A stretch of 64,000 bases of DNA from Hemileia vastatrix (Eukaryota > Basidiomycota > Pucciniomycetes > Pucciniales > Zaghouaniaceae): assembly GCA_030280995.1 (NCBI GenBank), contig JASXTE010000002.1, positions 3,150,001 through 3,214,000 on the forward strand, in the 5' to 3' direction. Shown here in pieces: positions 11,801 through 20,949 of this stretch. Below the pieces are notes generated by a model, which saw only the letters and a list, made by a program, of their open reading frames with translations, was not told the origin of the DNA and did not search any database. Both the position numbers and the translations under genes were made by a program. Every line of letters begins with the position of its first letter. The first letter of the stretch is position 1.

Positions 11801-12621
11801 AATTTGTCTCCTACTTCATCATTGATATTCCAAGCCACCTTCCTATTTCAGCTTTCCAAAAAACGTGTTCTGACACATTGAGGAATTCACCACATGTCAA
11901 TGAATCCATCATTTAAAATTCTAATGATTATGTAAGAGATCAATGAAGCAGTCATTATTGTTAGTTATATACTGTGTCCCATATGTTAGTCTGCTCATTG
12001 ATCTCTTTATTTTATTTTGTTCATCTAGAATTATTAGTGTTTACTAAAAAGCAATACCATATTTTCTATTACACCTCTCATTGTTGGAATTACAGGTACT
12101 GCACTATTAGTATCATTTTGTACATGTATTAGCAATGTTAATATTCCTTGCTCTTTATTAGGTTGGTTGAATTATTGTCGTCACCACTGAATCCACTTTG
12201 ATACTTATTGGGATTCATTGACTCCTTAACAAAGGTTAGCCTCCTGCTTATCGATCTCTTTATTTTATTTTGGTCATCTAGAATTATTAGTGTTTACTAA
12301 AAAGCAATACCATATTTTCTATTACACCTCTCATTGTTGGAATTACAGGTTGGTTGAATTATTGTCGTCTCCACTGAATCCACTTTGATACTTATTGGGA
12401 TTCATTGACTCCTTAACAAAGGTTAGCCTCCTGCTTATCGATCTCTTTATTTTATTTTGGTCATCTAGAATTATTAGTGTTTACTAAAAAGCAATACCAT
12501 ATTTTCTATTACACCTCTCATTGTTGGAATTACAGGTTGGTTGAATTATTGTCGTCTCCACTGAATCCACTTTGATACTTATTGGGATTCATTGACTCCT
12601 TAACAAAGGTTGATTCTAACA
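11789..12621 (+). repeat. copia-1 3' LTR with internal amplification
   Basis: 833 bp against 459 bp for the 5' LTR. The difference is two extra 187-bp units (12234-12420, 12421-12607) that lack a segment of about 65 bp present in the standard LTR. Confidence 0.9.
12234..12607 (+). repeat. Two 187-bp tandem repeats inside the copia-1 3' LTR
   Basis: The copies are essentially identical, each running from GGTTAGCCTCCTGC to CTCCTTAACAAA. They are absent from the 5' LTR. Confidence 0.9.
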
Positions 12622-12797
12622 TACATGAACCTCATAAGAAAAACAAATTTCCTCATGATTACCATTATATGACACATGGCCAATGGCTCATTAATTTAGG
12701 TAAGTAGAGTATCATATATGACTTGTAAAATGTTAATTTGTGAAATAAAAATAAAATTTGACAACCTATATTACACCCCATACTTTTTCTTTCTATT
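12622..12797. other. Element 4 fragment between copia-1 and element 2
   Basis: Matches 43139-43310 of element 3 (downstream of its TET gene). Shows that copia-1 and element 2 are independent insertions into the same MYB-TET unit. Ends with the ATT duplication (12795-12797) of element 2. Confidence 0.8.
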
Positions 12798-12870
12798 AGG
12801 GGGTGTCAGTTCTGGCAAATCCGCACTTAAATTAAGTGCGGATTTCAAACCAAATCAGCACTTAAATTTT
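12798..12870 (+). repeat. Left TIR and subterminal palindrome of element 2
   Basis: AGGGGGTGTCAGTTCTGG, then AAATCCGCACTTAA and its inverse TTAAGTGCGGATTT back to back, then AAATCAGCACTTAAA. Probable binding sites for transposase or MYB partner (inference). Confidence 0.75.
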
Positions 12871-13154
12871 GCAAAAAAGTCACTTATTTCAAAAAAGGGT
12901 GTCAGTTATGACCTCAAATCAGCACTTTTTTCCCGTTTTTTTTCACAACCACATTTTGGCCACAAAACATCCCTTCCTTTCTTACCCCATCCCTGTAACA
13001 TGTGACACACTGACCTTCCTCGCTACCTACCCATCAATCCTCGGCACACACCCCTTCCTGACATTTTCAATATTTTGACCAGGCATGTTTACATTCTTTT
13101 TTACTTATTTCTTCTACTTTTTAATCTTTTTTCTTGTTATGTGCCAGTTTCATA

Positions 13155-14469
13155 ATTCCTCCCAGACATTCCAAATCTCAAAAGGTAACTCAAAAATCTG
13201 CTTCGTCACAAAAGTCTCCTCATAAAGCAAGCCCTACACCTGAAAAATCAAAGGCAGGTTCATGTCAGCTTAAAAAGGATGATTATCTCATCATAATCAA
13301 CTTCCTTAAAATAAAATCAAATTTTGAAGCATGTTTTGGATGTGAAAAGTCCACTCGTATTGGACGTCCACCTTCTTCAAAGGTTAATGGCTACTTGTTG
13401 ATGGCCAATGAAGTAAGGAAGAAAACAAGGGGGAGAATCGATATCAATCCTAAAAAAATGAAGGAGAGATTTAAGAGTTACCATTCAAAATATAAAAAGA
13501 CTCATCATGCTGTAAATGAAACTGGCTTTGGTATTGACGATGATGATTTGGAGATTGGAATTACTACTGTTTCCGAAAAGCTCAATGTCATGTGTCCTTT
13601 CTATGAGGAAATGGATAATCTTTTTGGCACCCGAGTTGATGTACACCCTTGGTTTCTACACGATACTACTAAGCATATACCTTCTGGATCCAAACCTTCC
13701 TATAATCCTCCCAACACACCTTTACTTGAAGAAGATCAATCCCCTCCACCTTCTAACCATAGTTCAGCTGAAGATGATCCCAACTATCAAGCAGAACAAT
13801 TATATCGCAGAAGATCTGAATCCTCAGAGGCCCAAAATTTAAATGTATGTTTACTTTTTGTTTTTTCTTCAATTCTTCTCTGAATTTCTCTTTCTTTCTA
13901 GTCTCCTCCTACTCAAACTCAATCTCCATTAAATAATCTCAATTCTGGAAATGTGAATACCTCTTTAGAAGCTGCTTTAGAAGAACTTCCTGAAGCCTCT
14001 TGTTCAAACTCCAAACTAAAGCGTCGAGCCTCAACTTCAATGAACTTGAACCATCTATTAAAACGTGGTAATACTTCAACAAGCTCATTTGGCTCCCTTG
14101 AGGATTATTTTGAAAAAAAAGATATAAGTAAGTTTTGTTTACTATATATCTTAATCATTAACTCATTTATTTATTTATTTCAATTTAATTTTCTCAGCGA
14201 AATCAACTATTGCAAATAATGCCCTTGACTTTGAGAAGATGAAGTTTGATCATATGCTAAGGAAAGATCAGCAAGCCTTAGATTTGGAAGAAAAAAAATT
14301 TGAGGTAGAGCAGATGGAAAGAGTAAATGACCATCAATTTCAAAGAGAAATGGCTACTTGTGAATTGGAAAAACAAGAGAGTTTTAAAAAAAAAGATTTC
14401 ATTATGGAATGTGTTAAAAATGGCCAATCTTATGAGGACATTAAAAAATTACTTGACCTTTTCAATTGA
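13155..14469 (+). CDS. MYB/SANT-like Harbinger accessory protein (element 2)
   Basis: Three exons: 13155-13844, 13902-14127 and 14198-14469, with GT-AG introns of 57 and 70 bp that keep frame. The product is about 395 residues. Residues about 35-150 form a trihelix/SANT-like domain (INFLKIKSNFEACFGCEKS, IGRPPSSKVNGY, MKERFKSYHSKYKKT, TTVSEKLNVMCPFYEEMDNLFG). A Ser/Pro-rich acidic linker follows, then a charged coiled-coil C-terminus (LDLEEKKFEVEQMERV). Homologous starts in elements 3 and 4 are ATG-CC (MPHHHRSS, MPCPKS); here the aligned codon at 13155 is ATT, so the start seems lost unless translation begins elsewhere. Expected role: DNA binding at transposon ends with the transposase. Convergent with the TET gene. 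Confidence 0.75.
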
Positions 14470-14640
14470 TAATTTGTTTTTCTAGTTAATTTAATTTTGT
14501 TTGATTTCTTTTTGGTAATATTTTCTTATATGCTGACTTATAAAAGGAAAAGAATATAGTACGTTATTTTTGACAAAAATTTGAATGTATAATAAAAATT
14601 TTCTATCTTTACTTTCTAGTCAATAAGTTTGCTTATCTAA

Positions 14641-14920
14641 ATTTTTCTAAGTCATCAATTTCACATGTCAGATTTAAAAAATTGGCAATGCCCTCCCCTG
14701 CATTTTATTGAAACAAGGGGTGGGTACCACCAAATTTTTCTAAGTCATCAATTTCACATGTCAGATTTAAAAAATTGGCAATACCCTCCCCTGCATTTTA
14801 TTGAAACAAGGGGTGGGTACCACCAAATTTTTCTAAGTCATCAATTTCACATGTCAGATTTAAAAAATTGGCAATACCCTCCCCTGCATTTTATTGAAGT
14901 AAAGGGTGAAAGTCATCAAA
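14641..14920. repeat. Three 93-bp hairpin repeats between convergent MYB and TET genes
   Basis: Units begin near 14641, 14734 and 14827. Each has TCTAAGTCATCAATTTCACA, then a CCCTCCCCTGCATTTTATTG...CAAGGGGTGGG hairpin. Equivalent arrays sit in the same place in elements 1, 3 and 4. A bidirectional 3'-end or termination function is plausible but is inference. Confidence 0.8.
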
Positions 14921-15209
14921 ATTTAATATAATTACATAAATTAATTAATATATAAATAAGATATGTCAAGTATACTACTTTTAAAGTAATGACAATTCCT
15001 TAAGCCAAAATGCAGATCAAGTCTAGAAACTAGGTTTGGGACTTTCCACAGGTATAGGCTAGAGGAACCCCATGAAACAAATTAATGTTATCATGATTAC
15101 CATTTATACAACACAAGGTCGTGGGCCCATTACTTTAATTTCATAAATTGAAATATCATATTTATTTATTAAAAATTTATGGAAGAATATTAAATATTTG
15201 GTGACTCTA

Positions 15210-16379
15210 CTAATCCCCATACTTTTTAGATCTACCTAAAGAATGTTTAAATTTATTACCTTTTTCTTCTTTTTTTAACTTGTTTATTTGTTGGATTAAC
15301 TTTTGACTGATCTGGAAAGAGCAACCAAAATGCATGAAGTCTTGACAAGATTCCAAACCTGGAGGAGCCTTTGTGGTTTGGTGATTATCGTAAGAAGAAT
15401 TCCAAACTGTTTCGATGATTCCATTTCCTAATCCAAAATCGATTATACATCTATGATCCGGGAAATATAATCCATGTCCTTTAATTTTAGCAGGTGATGG
15501 AATAGGTTGTCCAGTGATAGGATGAATATATGTGAAAATTCCATAAGTGAGGTAATTGGCATCATTTGAGTCGGTGTGAATTCGATTATGAAATCCAGAA
15601 TGAGTGATTATAACATTTGAAAACATTAGATAATCACTGCTAATATCTTCCCATTCAGAGTCGCACCAGTTTGGTATTCCAAATCTCGTAGCAACTTCAT
15701 GATTTTTTTCAAAAGCTTTATTGAAGAGTTTTTTAAGTCGAAGAGCAATAAATGAATTAAATGAAGGTAAATTATTCCATTTTCGAAAATCATTATCTAA
15801 TTCAGCTTTAGATAAAGATCTGAGTAAAGAATATATGCCTATTTGAATTAAATTCAGTAAAATGATATTAAAAAATCCTGAAAAATCTTTAAACATACCA
15901 AGAGAAAAACCTTTAACAAATCCTGGTCTCCATCCAATTCCAATCATGATTCCACCCAACAAATTCTTATTCCTTAAAGATAAGCGAACCAAAGCCATTT
16001 GATAGAGTGTTATGATGAGATCGCAGAGTTGATTAAATGAATCATCTTTTAAACCATTAAAAGAATGGTTTTTGTAAATAAATTGAGGTTTGAAAGTATT
16101 ATTAATAACAGCTTTAACTTCATCACCTCCAGTTTCAGTTAAATAATGTATATTTTCAGGTAACGTTTTCGAATATTTTTTTTTTCTTTCAACTTTAGTT
16201 TTATAGTACTTGATTTTTGAAATATGGCCAAATAATTGATCCAAGTGAATTTTTATTTTATAATTTCTTTTATTTCAATACTGTTCATTTTTTGAAAATG
16301 TTTTAGATGATGATTGAAAAGAAGCTGAATTTAAAGATGATGAGAGTGAGGTAAGTGGGGAATCTGAAGTTAAAGTCAT
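15210..16379 (-). CDS. TET/JBP-like 2OG-Fe(II) dioxygenase (element 2)
   Basis: Exons 16379-15899 and 15838-15210, 60-bp GT-AG intron, about 369 codons. ATG at 16379 starts MTLTSDSPLTSLSSS. An in-frame TGA at 16277-16275 (codon 35) follows NEQY and could come from CGA. The C-terminal half matches the fungal Tet-like 2OG-FeII oxygenase pattern: THSGFHNRIHTD with HxD (His about 248, Asp about 250), YGIFTYIHPITGQ, GHGLYFPDHRCIIDFG, GIIETVW, DNHQTTKAPPG with the distal metal His (about 313), then FGCSFQISQKLI. Family members oxidise 5-methylpyrimidines in DNA using Fe(II), 2-oxoglutarate and O2; the substrate here is inferred. The intron boundary is supported by matching sites in elements 1 and 3. 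I see no arginine soon after the distal His. Confidence 0.78.
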
Positions 16380-16559
16380 GTATTTTTCTACTTAAAAATT
16401 TGTTACTTTTCAAACACCCAAAATTATACATTAAAAAAAACTCACTTAATTTAAATTAAAAAATAAAAATTCCTCAAAAGACTAATGAGAATTTTTTTTA
16501 TTTCACTTGAACTTAATGAATATTTTTCTCTAAAATTAAAAAAAAAATCAATAAACTGT

Positions 16560-17405
16560 TAAATTTTTTATAACACTTCCCCATTCCCCTAAATTCCCCT
16601 CTCCAAAGCCCTCTCCCACCTCCCAAAAACCCTGGGAAAACCCCCCCTCCACCCCCCACCAAATCCCCCAAATCCCCCCTTCAAAACCACCTCCAAATCC
16701 CCTCCAAACCCCCCTCCAAATCCCCCTCCAAACCCCCCTGCAAATCACCCTCCAAACCCCCTGCAACCCCCCCAAACACCCCCTTCAATCCACCTCCTTT
16801 CACCCCCTCCAAACCCCCTCTAACCCCCCTCCAAATCCCCCTTGAAACCCCCCCAATACGTCCCTCTAAACCCCCCTAACCTCTCCTCCAACTTACTTAA
16901 CGATTCGTTAGCGAATCGTTAAGTTAATGAACGATAGCTGCTAATCATTCATTAACTTAATGATTTGCTAATGAATCGTCAAGTTAATGAACGATTAGCT
17001 GAAATCGTTCAATAACTTAACGATTCGTTAAAGAATCGTTAAGTGAAGGTTAAGGGGGGGGTAGGAGGGATATGAGGGAGGATTTGGGGGAGTTTTGAGG
17101 GGGATAGGAGGGGGGTTTGGAGGGGGGGTTAGAGGCGGGTTTGGTGGGGATTTGGAGGGAGGATTTGGGGGATTTGGTGGGGGGTGGAGTGGAATGAGGG
17201 GAAGATATGAGGAGACCAAGAAGGGGGAGAAAGGGAGAGATGAGACCAAAGAGGGAGAAAAGGGAGGTTAGAGTGAGCCAAGGAGGGGGGAATAAGGCAG
17301 CCAAAGGGGGGAAAAGGGGGATGTATCCATTCCAAGGAGAGGGTAAAGGTGGGAAAAAGACCAGGCCAAGGGGGGATAAAGTGAGAAAAGAGGGAGAGAA
17401 AGAGA
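16560..17405. repeat. C-rich/G-rich foldback with central tandem palindromes
   Basis: The left arm (16570-16890) is pyrimidine-rich with many CCCCC runs and the right arm (17045-17405) is G-rich. Between them, 16889-17045 holds about five tandem palindromes built on TTAACGATTCGTTA. It lies between the untranslated first exon and the coding exon of the TET gene, so presumably inside its long intron. The proline- or glycine-rich reading frames here come from the skewed base composition and are not genes. Confidence 0.8.
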
Positions 17406-17544
17406 GAGAAAAAAAAAGGGTTAATTTTACCTATAAATTTAAAAACAACCACTTACAAAAAAAAAACAAAAAAAAAAAAAAACCAAAAAACCAAAAAAAA
17501 AAAAAAAATTAGCAAAAAATTAAGTAAAAAGAATAAAATGACTT

Positions 17545-17790
17545 ACCTGGAGAGATGAGTTGAGAAAAAAGAAATATAAGTGAAATTGATTGAGTGATGT
17601 AGGAAGAGAGGAGAAAACGGATATGAGTGAAGAAAAAAAAGAGAGTGACTGAAAAAATATGCGTTTGCTGAAAATATGCGATTTCATGTTGAGTTGATGA
17701 AAGAAAACACAGAGAGAAAAAAAAATAAGACTTTAACAGCAAATTCAAAAACCAAAAAAATATGCAAAAAAATTTACCATTCTCAGTGAA
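17545..17790 (-). promoter_or_regulatory. TET 5' untranslated exon, donor and promoter region (element 2)
   Basis: The minus strand reads CATCTCTCCAG|GTAAGTCATT (donor at 17546-17545), conserved at 5818 in element 1. Upstream, 17655-17695 has two near-copies of AAATATGCG, also conserved. No coding frame. Interpreted as first exon plus promoter of the TET gene; the start of transcription is not determined. Confidence 0.45.
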
Positions 17791-17832
17791 TAATACATGC
17801 AAATTGATAATTTGAAGAGAAAGAGAAAAAAA

Positions 17833-19092
17833 TTAAAATTGCGTTGAAAAATGTTGGAGTGTTATTGGAAGGATTTTCGCCCTTATACTAGTTGATTGAG
17901 AAATAGAAGTGTTGGATATAGTCGGAGGTGAATCAACTTGTTCATCTTCATACAGCTCTAACCATTGATCTTTGAGGTCAGCAAGTAGGTTATGAAGTAT
18001 AGTGCAACACAGAATCCAGTTGATCACCGCCTCCATTTCAGATTTATTTCTAAGAGGACTTCTTAATTCCCTTAAACTAGAAAAACGGCCTTTCAAGATT
18101 CCAATAGAATGTTCAATACGGACTCTTGACTTTGCCAAATGATTGTTGAATTTGGCATTTTGACTGTCTTCTGAAGCTGCTCCCCGAAAAGCAGGAAGTA
18201 CATACTTTCCATTCACATAAGCAGAATCTGCAAGAAGATACTGATTTTCATCAAAGAATTTTTCAGGTTCATTTGAAATATGCATTCTTTGGAAGACGTA
18301 GGAGTCATGACATGAGCCAGGATAGCCAGCAAAGAATGATATAAATTTTTTGTTTACGTCACATATAAGCTGAACGTTAATTGAATATCTATAAAGAAGA
18401 TATATTTGTTTGTGTTAGTTTCAAGGAGGATGAAAGGAGTTAAAAATAATCTACCTCTTTTTACGGTCAAAGTACTTGTTTCCACCTTGAGCAGGTTTCT
18501 GGCTCAAAGGAATAGTAGTACCATCAACAAAACCAATACATCCTGGAAAGCCCTCTGCTTCCATAACCTGAGATGATTCAAGTCGCTCTTCTTTTGTTGG
18601 CCAGGTGAGAAGTTGAGATTCCAAGGAGTTGATGGCAGTGATACATCGTTTGGTATAAGTGTTAACTGAACCATACCCTAAATCAAAGACATTTTCTAAA
18701 CGTTTCAAAGCGGCTCCATTACCATTTGAACCCAAACGACATAGTGTGATGGCCAATTGAATTGAAGGATGTCGTTGTTCTTTTTGAGAATTATTGTGAA
18801 ATATGGAATGATCCTGAATAAGCTCAAGCAATTTAAGGAAACATTCCTGAGAAGTCCTGAACAGCTGTCTAAAACTGGGTGTAGATAGGTTAAGAAGTGT
18901 TTGGATGGTGTACTTGGGGGTATGAAGTACTTGAGGCTTTCTGGGAAGAAGGTAACGTTTCCTGGCCATTTTTGATAAAATGACAAAATCTTCTTCTAGA
19001 TCAGAATCGGAATCAGAGTCCAAGAGCAGTTCAAGCGCCATGAAAGTCATTGCTTTATGTAATTTATCATGATTTGAAAGTGAGGAAGGCAT
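17833..19092 (-). CDS. PIF/Harbinger DDE transposase, intact (element 2)
   Basis: Exons 19092-18455 and 18388-17833 joined by a 66-bp GT-AG intron give 397 residues without stops. ATG at 19092 starts MPSSLSNHDK. Residues about 105-155 look like the helix-turn-helix of the family. The DDE_Tnp_4 nuclease motifs are all present: FVDGTTIPL (Asp190), GYPGSCHDSYVF (Asp241), YLLADSAY, PAFRG, and RVRIEHSIGILKGRF (Glu305), then WILCCTILHNLL. The enzyme cuts and joins transposon ends in the nucleus, normally together with the MYB-like partner. It is the only complete transposase in the window and could mobilise element 1, which shares its ends. Confidence 0.9.
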
Positions 19093-19199
19093 GACTCTTA
19101 TATGATATGATATGAAGATGTAAGTGATGTACGATGTTTTGAGTTATGAAGTGTTATGCTGCGGAGTGCTGCGTATGAATGGGATGATGCTGACAAATC

Positions 19200-19400
19200 A
19201 GTGAAATGGGACTTGATGGTGAAATCAGCACTTTTGGTTGAGAAAGTGCGGATTTGAGTGAAATAAGTGACTTATTTCATTTTGAAATCCACCAGTATTG
19301 GGGCTAGTGTGTTTTGGAAATCCGCACTTATTTAAGTGCGGATTTGGTCAAATTTAAGTGCGGATTTGTAAGTGCGGATTTGCCAGAACTGACACCCCCT
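19200..19400 (-). repeat. Right TIR and subterminal repeats of element 2
   Basis: The 32-bp TIR is at 19369-19400. Inside it are at least four more copies of the AAATCCGCACTTA motif in both orientations (19315-19380) and, further in, AAATCAGCACTTTT and AAAGTGCGGATTTG. The same arrangement is found at 2814-2980 of element 1. Confidence 0.8.
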
Positions 19401-19433
19401 ATTTAATGTTTTTTGTTTTACCTCACCTTTTTC

Positions 19434-19541
19434 TCATACCTTATCAATCCTATTGACCAGCTCCCTATTGATTTGAAAAGAACAGCCAAAGTGAGTAAAT
19501 TCTTCACAGGATTTTAAGCCAGTTGTTGCTTTAGTCATCTT
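19434..19541 (-). pseudogene. TET/JBP-like dioxygenase, C-terminal remnant (element 4)
   Basis: Minus strand encodes TKATTGLKSCEEFTHFGC then SFQINRELVNRIDKV and a stop, the extreme C-terminus of the family. It aligns best with the element 3 gene (43338 onward). The catalytic part upstream is replaced by A-rich decayed sequence. Confidence 0.7.
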
Positions 19542-20921
19542 AAAATTGGATGAAACTTAGGTAAAAATATCTCCTAAAACCAACTGAAAGAAATAGTCCC
19601 AAAAATTGCCAATAAAGAGTCCTAAAAGTTCAACAAAAGAGCCCCAAATTTTGCCAAAAAAGTGACCCAAAAGTAACCAAAAAGTGTTCCAAAAGTTATT
19701 GAAATTTTTTCCTGAAAGTACCCTAAAACCTTCCCAAAAATTGCCAGAAACGTGCCAAAAGGTTTTCAGAAAAGTGGAAAAAAAGTGCCAAAAAAAGCTT
19801 CAGAAACTGTCCAAAAAAGTGCCAAAATAACTTAAAAGCACTTTAAAATGCTTTTGAAATGATTAGGAATGGTTTCCAAAGGTTTTTGAGCATTTCTAAA
19901 TAGATTTAGTGAAAAAATCGACCTGAAATAGCCAAAAACACCTAGAATTCACTGAGAGATGCTTGAAAAATGTTTCTGGAAGGTTTTAACCAAATAAAAT
20001 ACCAAAAAAAGACCAAAAACACCTTAAAGTAAGTTGAAATTTCTGGGAAAACATTTCCAAATGATTCCAAAGAAATTTAGTAAAGAAAAAGGCCAAAAAA
20101 TTGAAAACACCTAAAAATGACCAAAAAACACCAAAAAGTCAATAAAAAAAGAATAAAAATGATAGAGAACCAGAAAAAAAGGAAAAAAAATGGGATTTAA
20201 AGGGAAATAAGAACAGATAAATCATCAATCAAACATAAAAGATGATAAAAAAAGAAACAAAAAAAAGAGACAAGAAAAAGACATTTCAATTAGCAGTTAA
20301 ATTTAAAAAAATGAGAAAGTTACTTACTTTGAGTGCTGTGAAGTGAGAAGTATCAGAACCAAAAATGAATTATGGAAGTTAGAGATGAAGAGAAGATGAA
20401 ATATCTTAGTGATACAGAATCTTAGAAAAGTTATGTGTTTGCAAATTTTATGCAATTTCAAGTCTGGGAGCTGAACCAAAACAAATGAAAATGAGAAACT
20501 GGGGAATTTCATTGGCAAAAATTATTACACAAAAAACAAAATTGTAAATCAGTTAAGCTAGGCCCTCAAAATGAGAAGCTGCAGAAGTGATCTCAAGTTG
20601 ATGGCAGACTGAAAGTGGCATGTTATGTTAGTGAACAGTGGTAAATATTAAGATTAAGTGTATGATTATGGGATTGATTAAGTTCCGGTAAGTCATATAC
20701 CTCACTCATATGAATAAGCCCCTAAGGATTATGTGAAAAAATCTAGGTGTTGGCGCTTTTGTATCTAGTGCTGAATAATCATAATAATAAAGGGAAGTGT
20801 TTTGATGACTTGTTTGACCCAAAAGAAGACGTGTTTGGGAACAAATATGCTGTTGAAATACACTTGTCCAGGGAAGGTGTATTTCATTTTTTGATGGCAA
20901 ATTGGTACCTTTTTTGTGGCC
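19542..20921. other. Decayed right part of element 4
   Basis: 19560-20160 is A-rich and full of degenerate CCAAAAA and AAAAGTG repeats. 20290-20520 resembles the upstream exon and promoter region of the other TET genes (minus-strand donor CAAAGTAAGTAAC at about 20330; TTTGCAAATTTTATGCAATTTCA). 20700-20920 is subterminal sequence. No gene is supported. Confidence 0.45.
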
Positions 20922-20946
20922 TATTTGGTAATGTTTGAGACCCCCT
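20922..20946 (-). repeat. Right terminal inverted repeat of element 4
   Basis: Reverse complement of 1897-1921. ATT duplication at 20947-20949. Confidence 0.8.
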
Positions 20947-20949
20947 ATT

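Larger units (their letters stand above)
7202..12621 (+). mobile_element. copia-1: Ty1/copia retrotransposon, full length but dead
   Basis: LTRs at 7202-7660 and 11789-12621, 5-bp target duplication TACAT (7197-7201, 12622-12626). The empty site is preserved in a paralogue at 43132-43146 (gtatacatgaacccc), which proves the boundaries. Polypurine tract CAAGAGAGGG just before the 3' LTR. The polyprotein has domain order gag, protease, integrase, RT, RNase H, as expected of copia, with frameshifts and stops. Inserted into the MYB-TET intergenic region of element 4. Confidence 0.92.
12798..19400. mobile_element. Element 2: complete three-gene Harbinger transposon (MYB, TET-like, DDE)
   Basis: 6,603 bp, 32-bp inverted repeats (12798-12829, 19369-19400), ATT duplications (12795-12797, 19401-19403). 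The empty site is preserved in element 3 (43309-43320, ttctacctaatg). Contents in order: MYB/SANT-like gene (+), hairpin repeats, TET/JBP-like dioxygenase gene (-), a long intron with a skewed foldback, and an intact DDE transposase (-). It is the best candidate in the window for an autonomous element, although the TET frame has one TGA and the MYB start codon appears lost. Confidence 0.9.
1897..20946. mobile_element. Element 4: outer Harbinger-type element, split by three nested insertions
   Basis: A 25-bp inverted terminal repeat (1897-1921 and 20922-20946, AGGGGGTCTCAAACATTACC...) flanked by ATT duplications (1894-1896, 20947-20949). Without element 1, copia-1 and element 2 the original is roughly 3.3 kb. 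It held a MYB/SANT-like gene on the plus strand (2356 onward) and a convergent TET-like gene on the minus strand (C-terminus at 19434-19541, upstream exon near 20.3 kb). No transposase is visible, so it is non-autonomous or has lost it. The shared AGGGGGT start and the 3-bp duplication tie it to elements 1-3, although the rest of the terminal repeat differs. Confidence 0.8.

Noticed and set aside
16548..17512. Several open frames rich in Pro or Gly/Trp/Arg on both strands
   Set aside because: They follow directly from C-run and G-run composition in the foldback block; no domain, no splice support, and frames on both strands are equally open.
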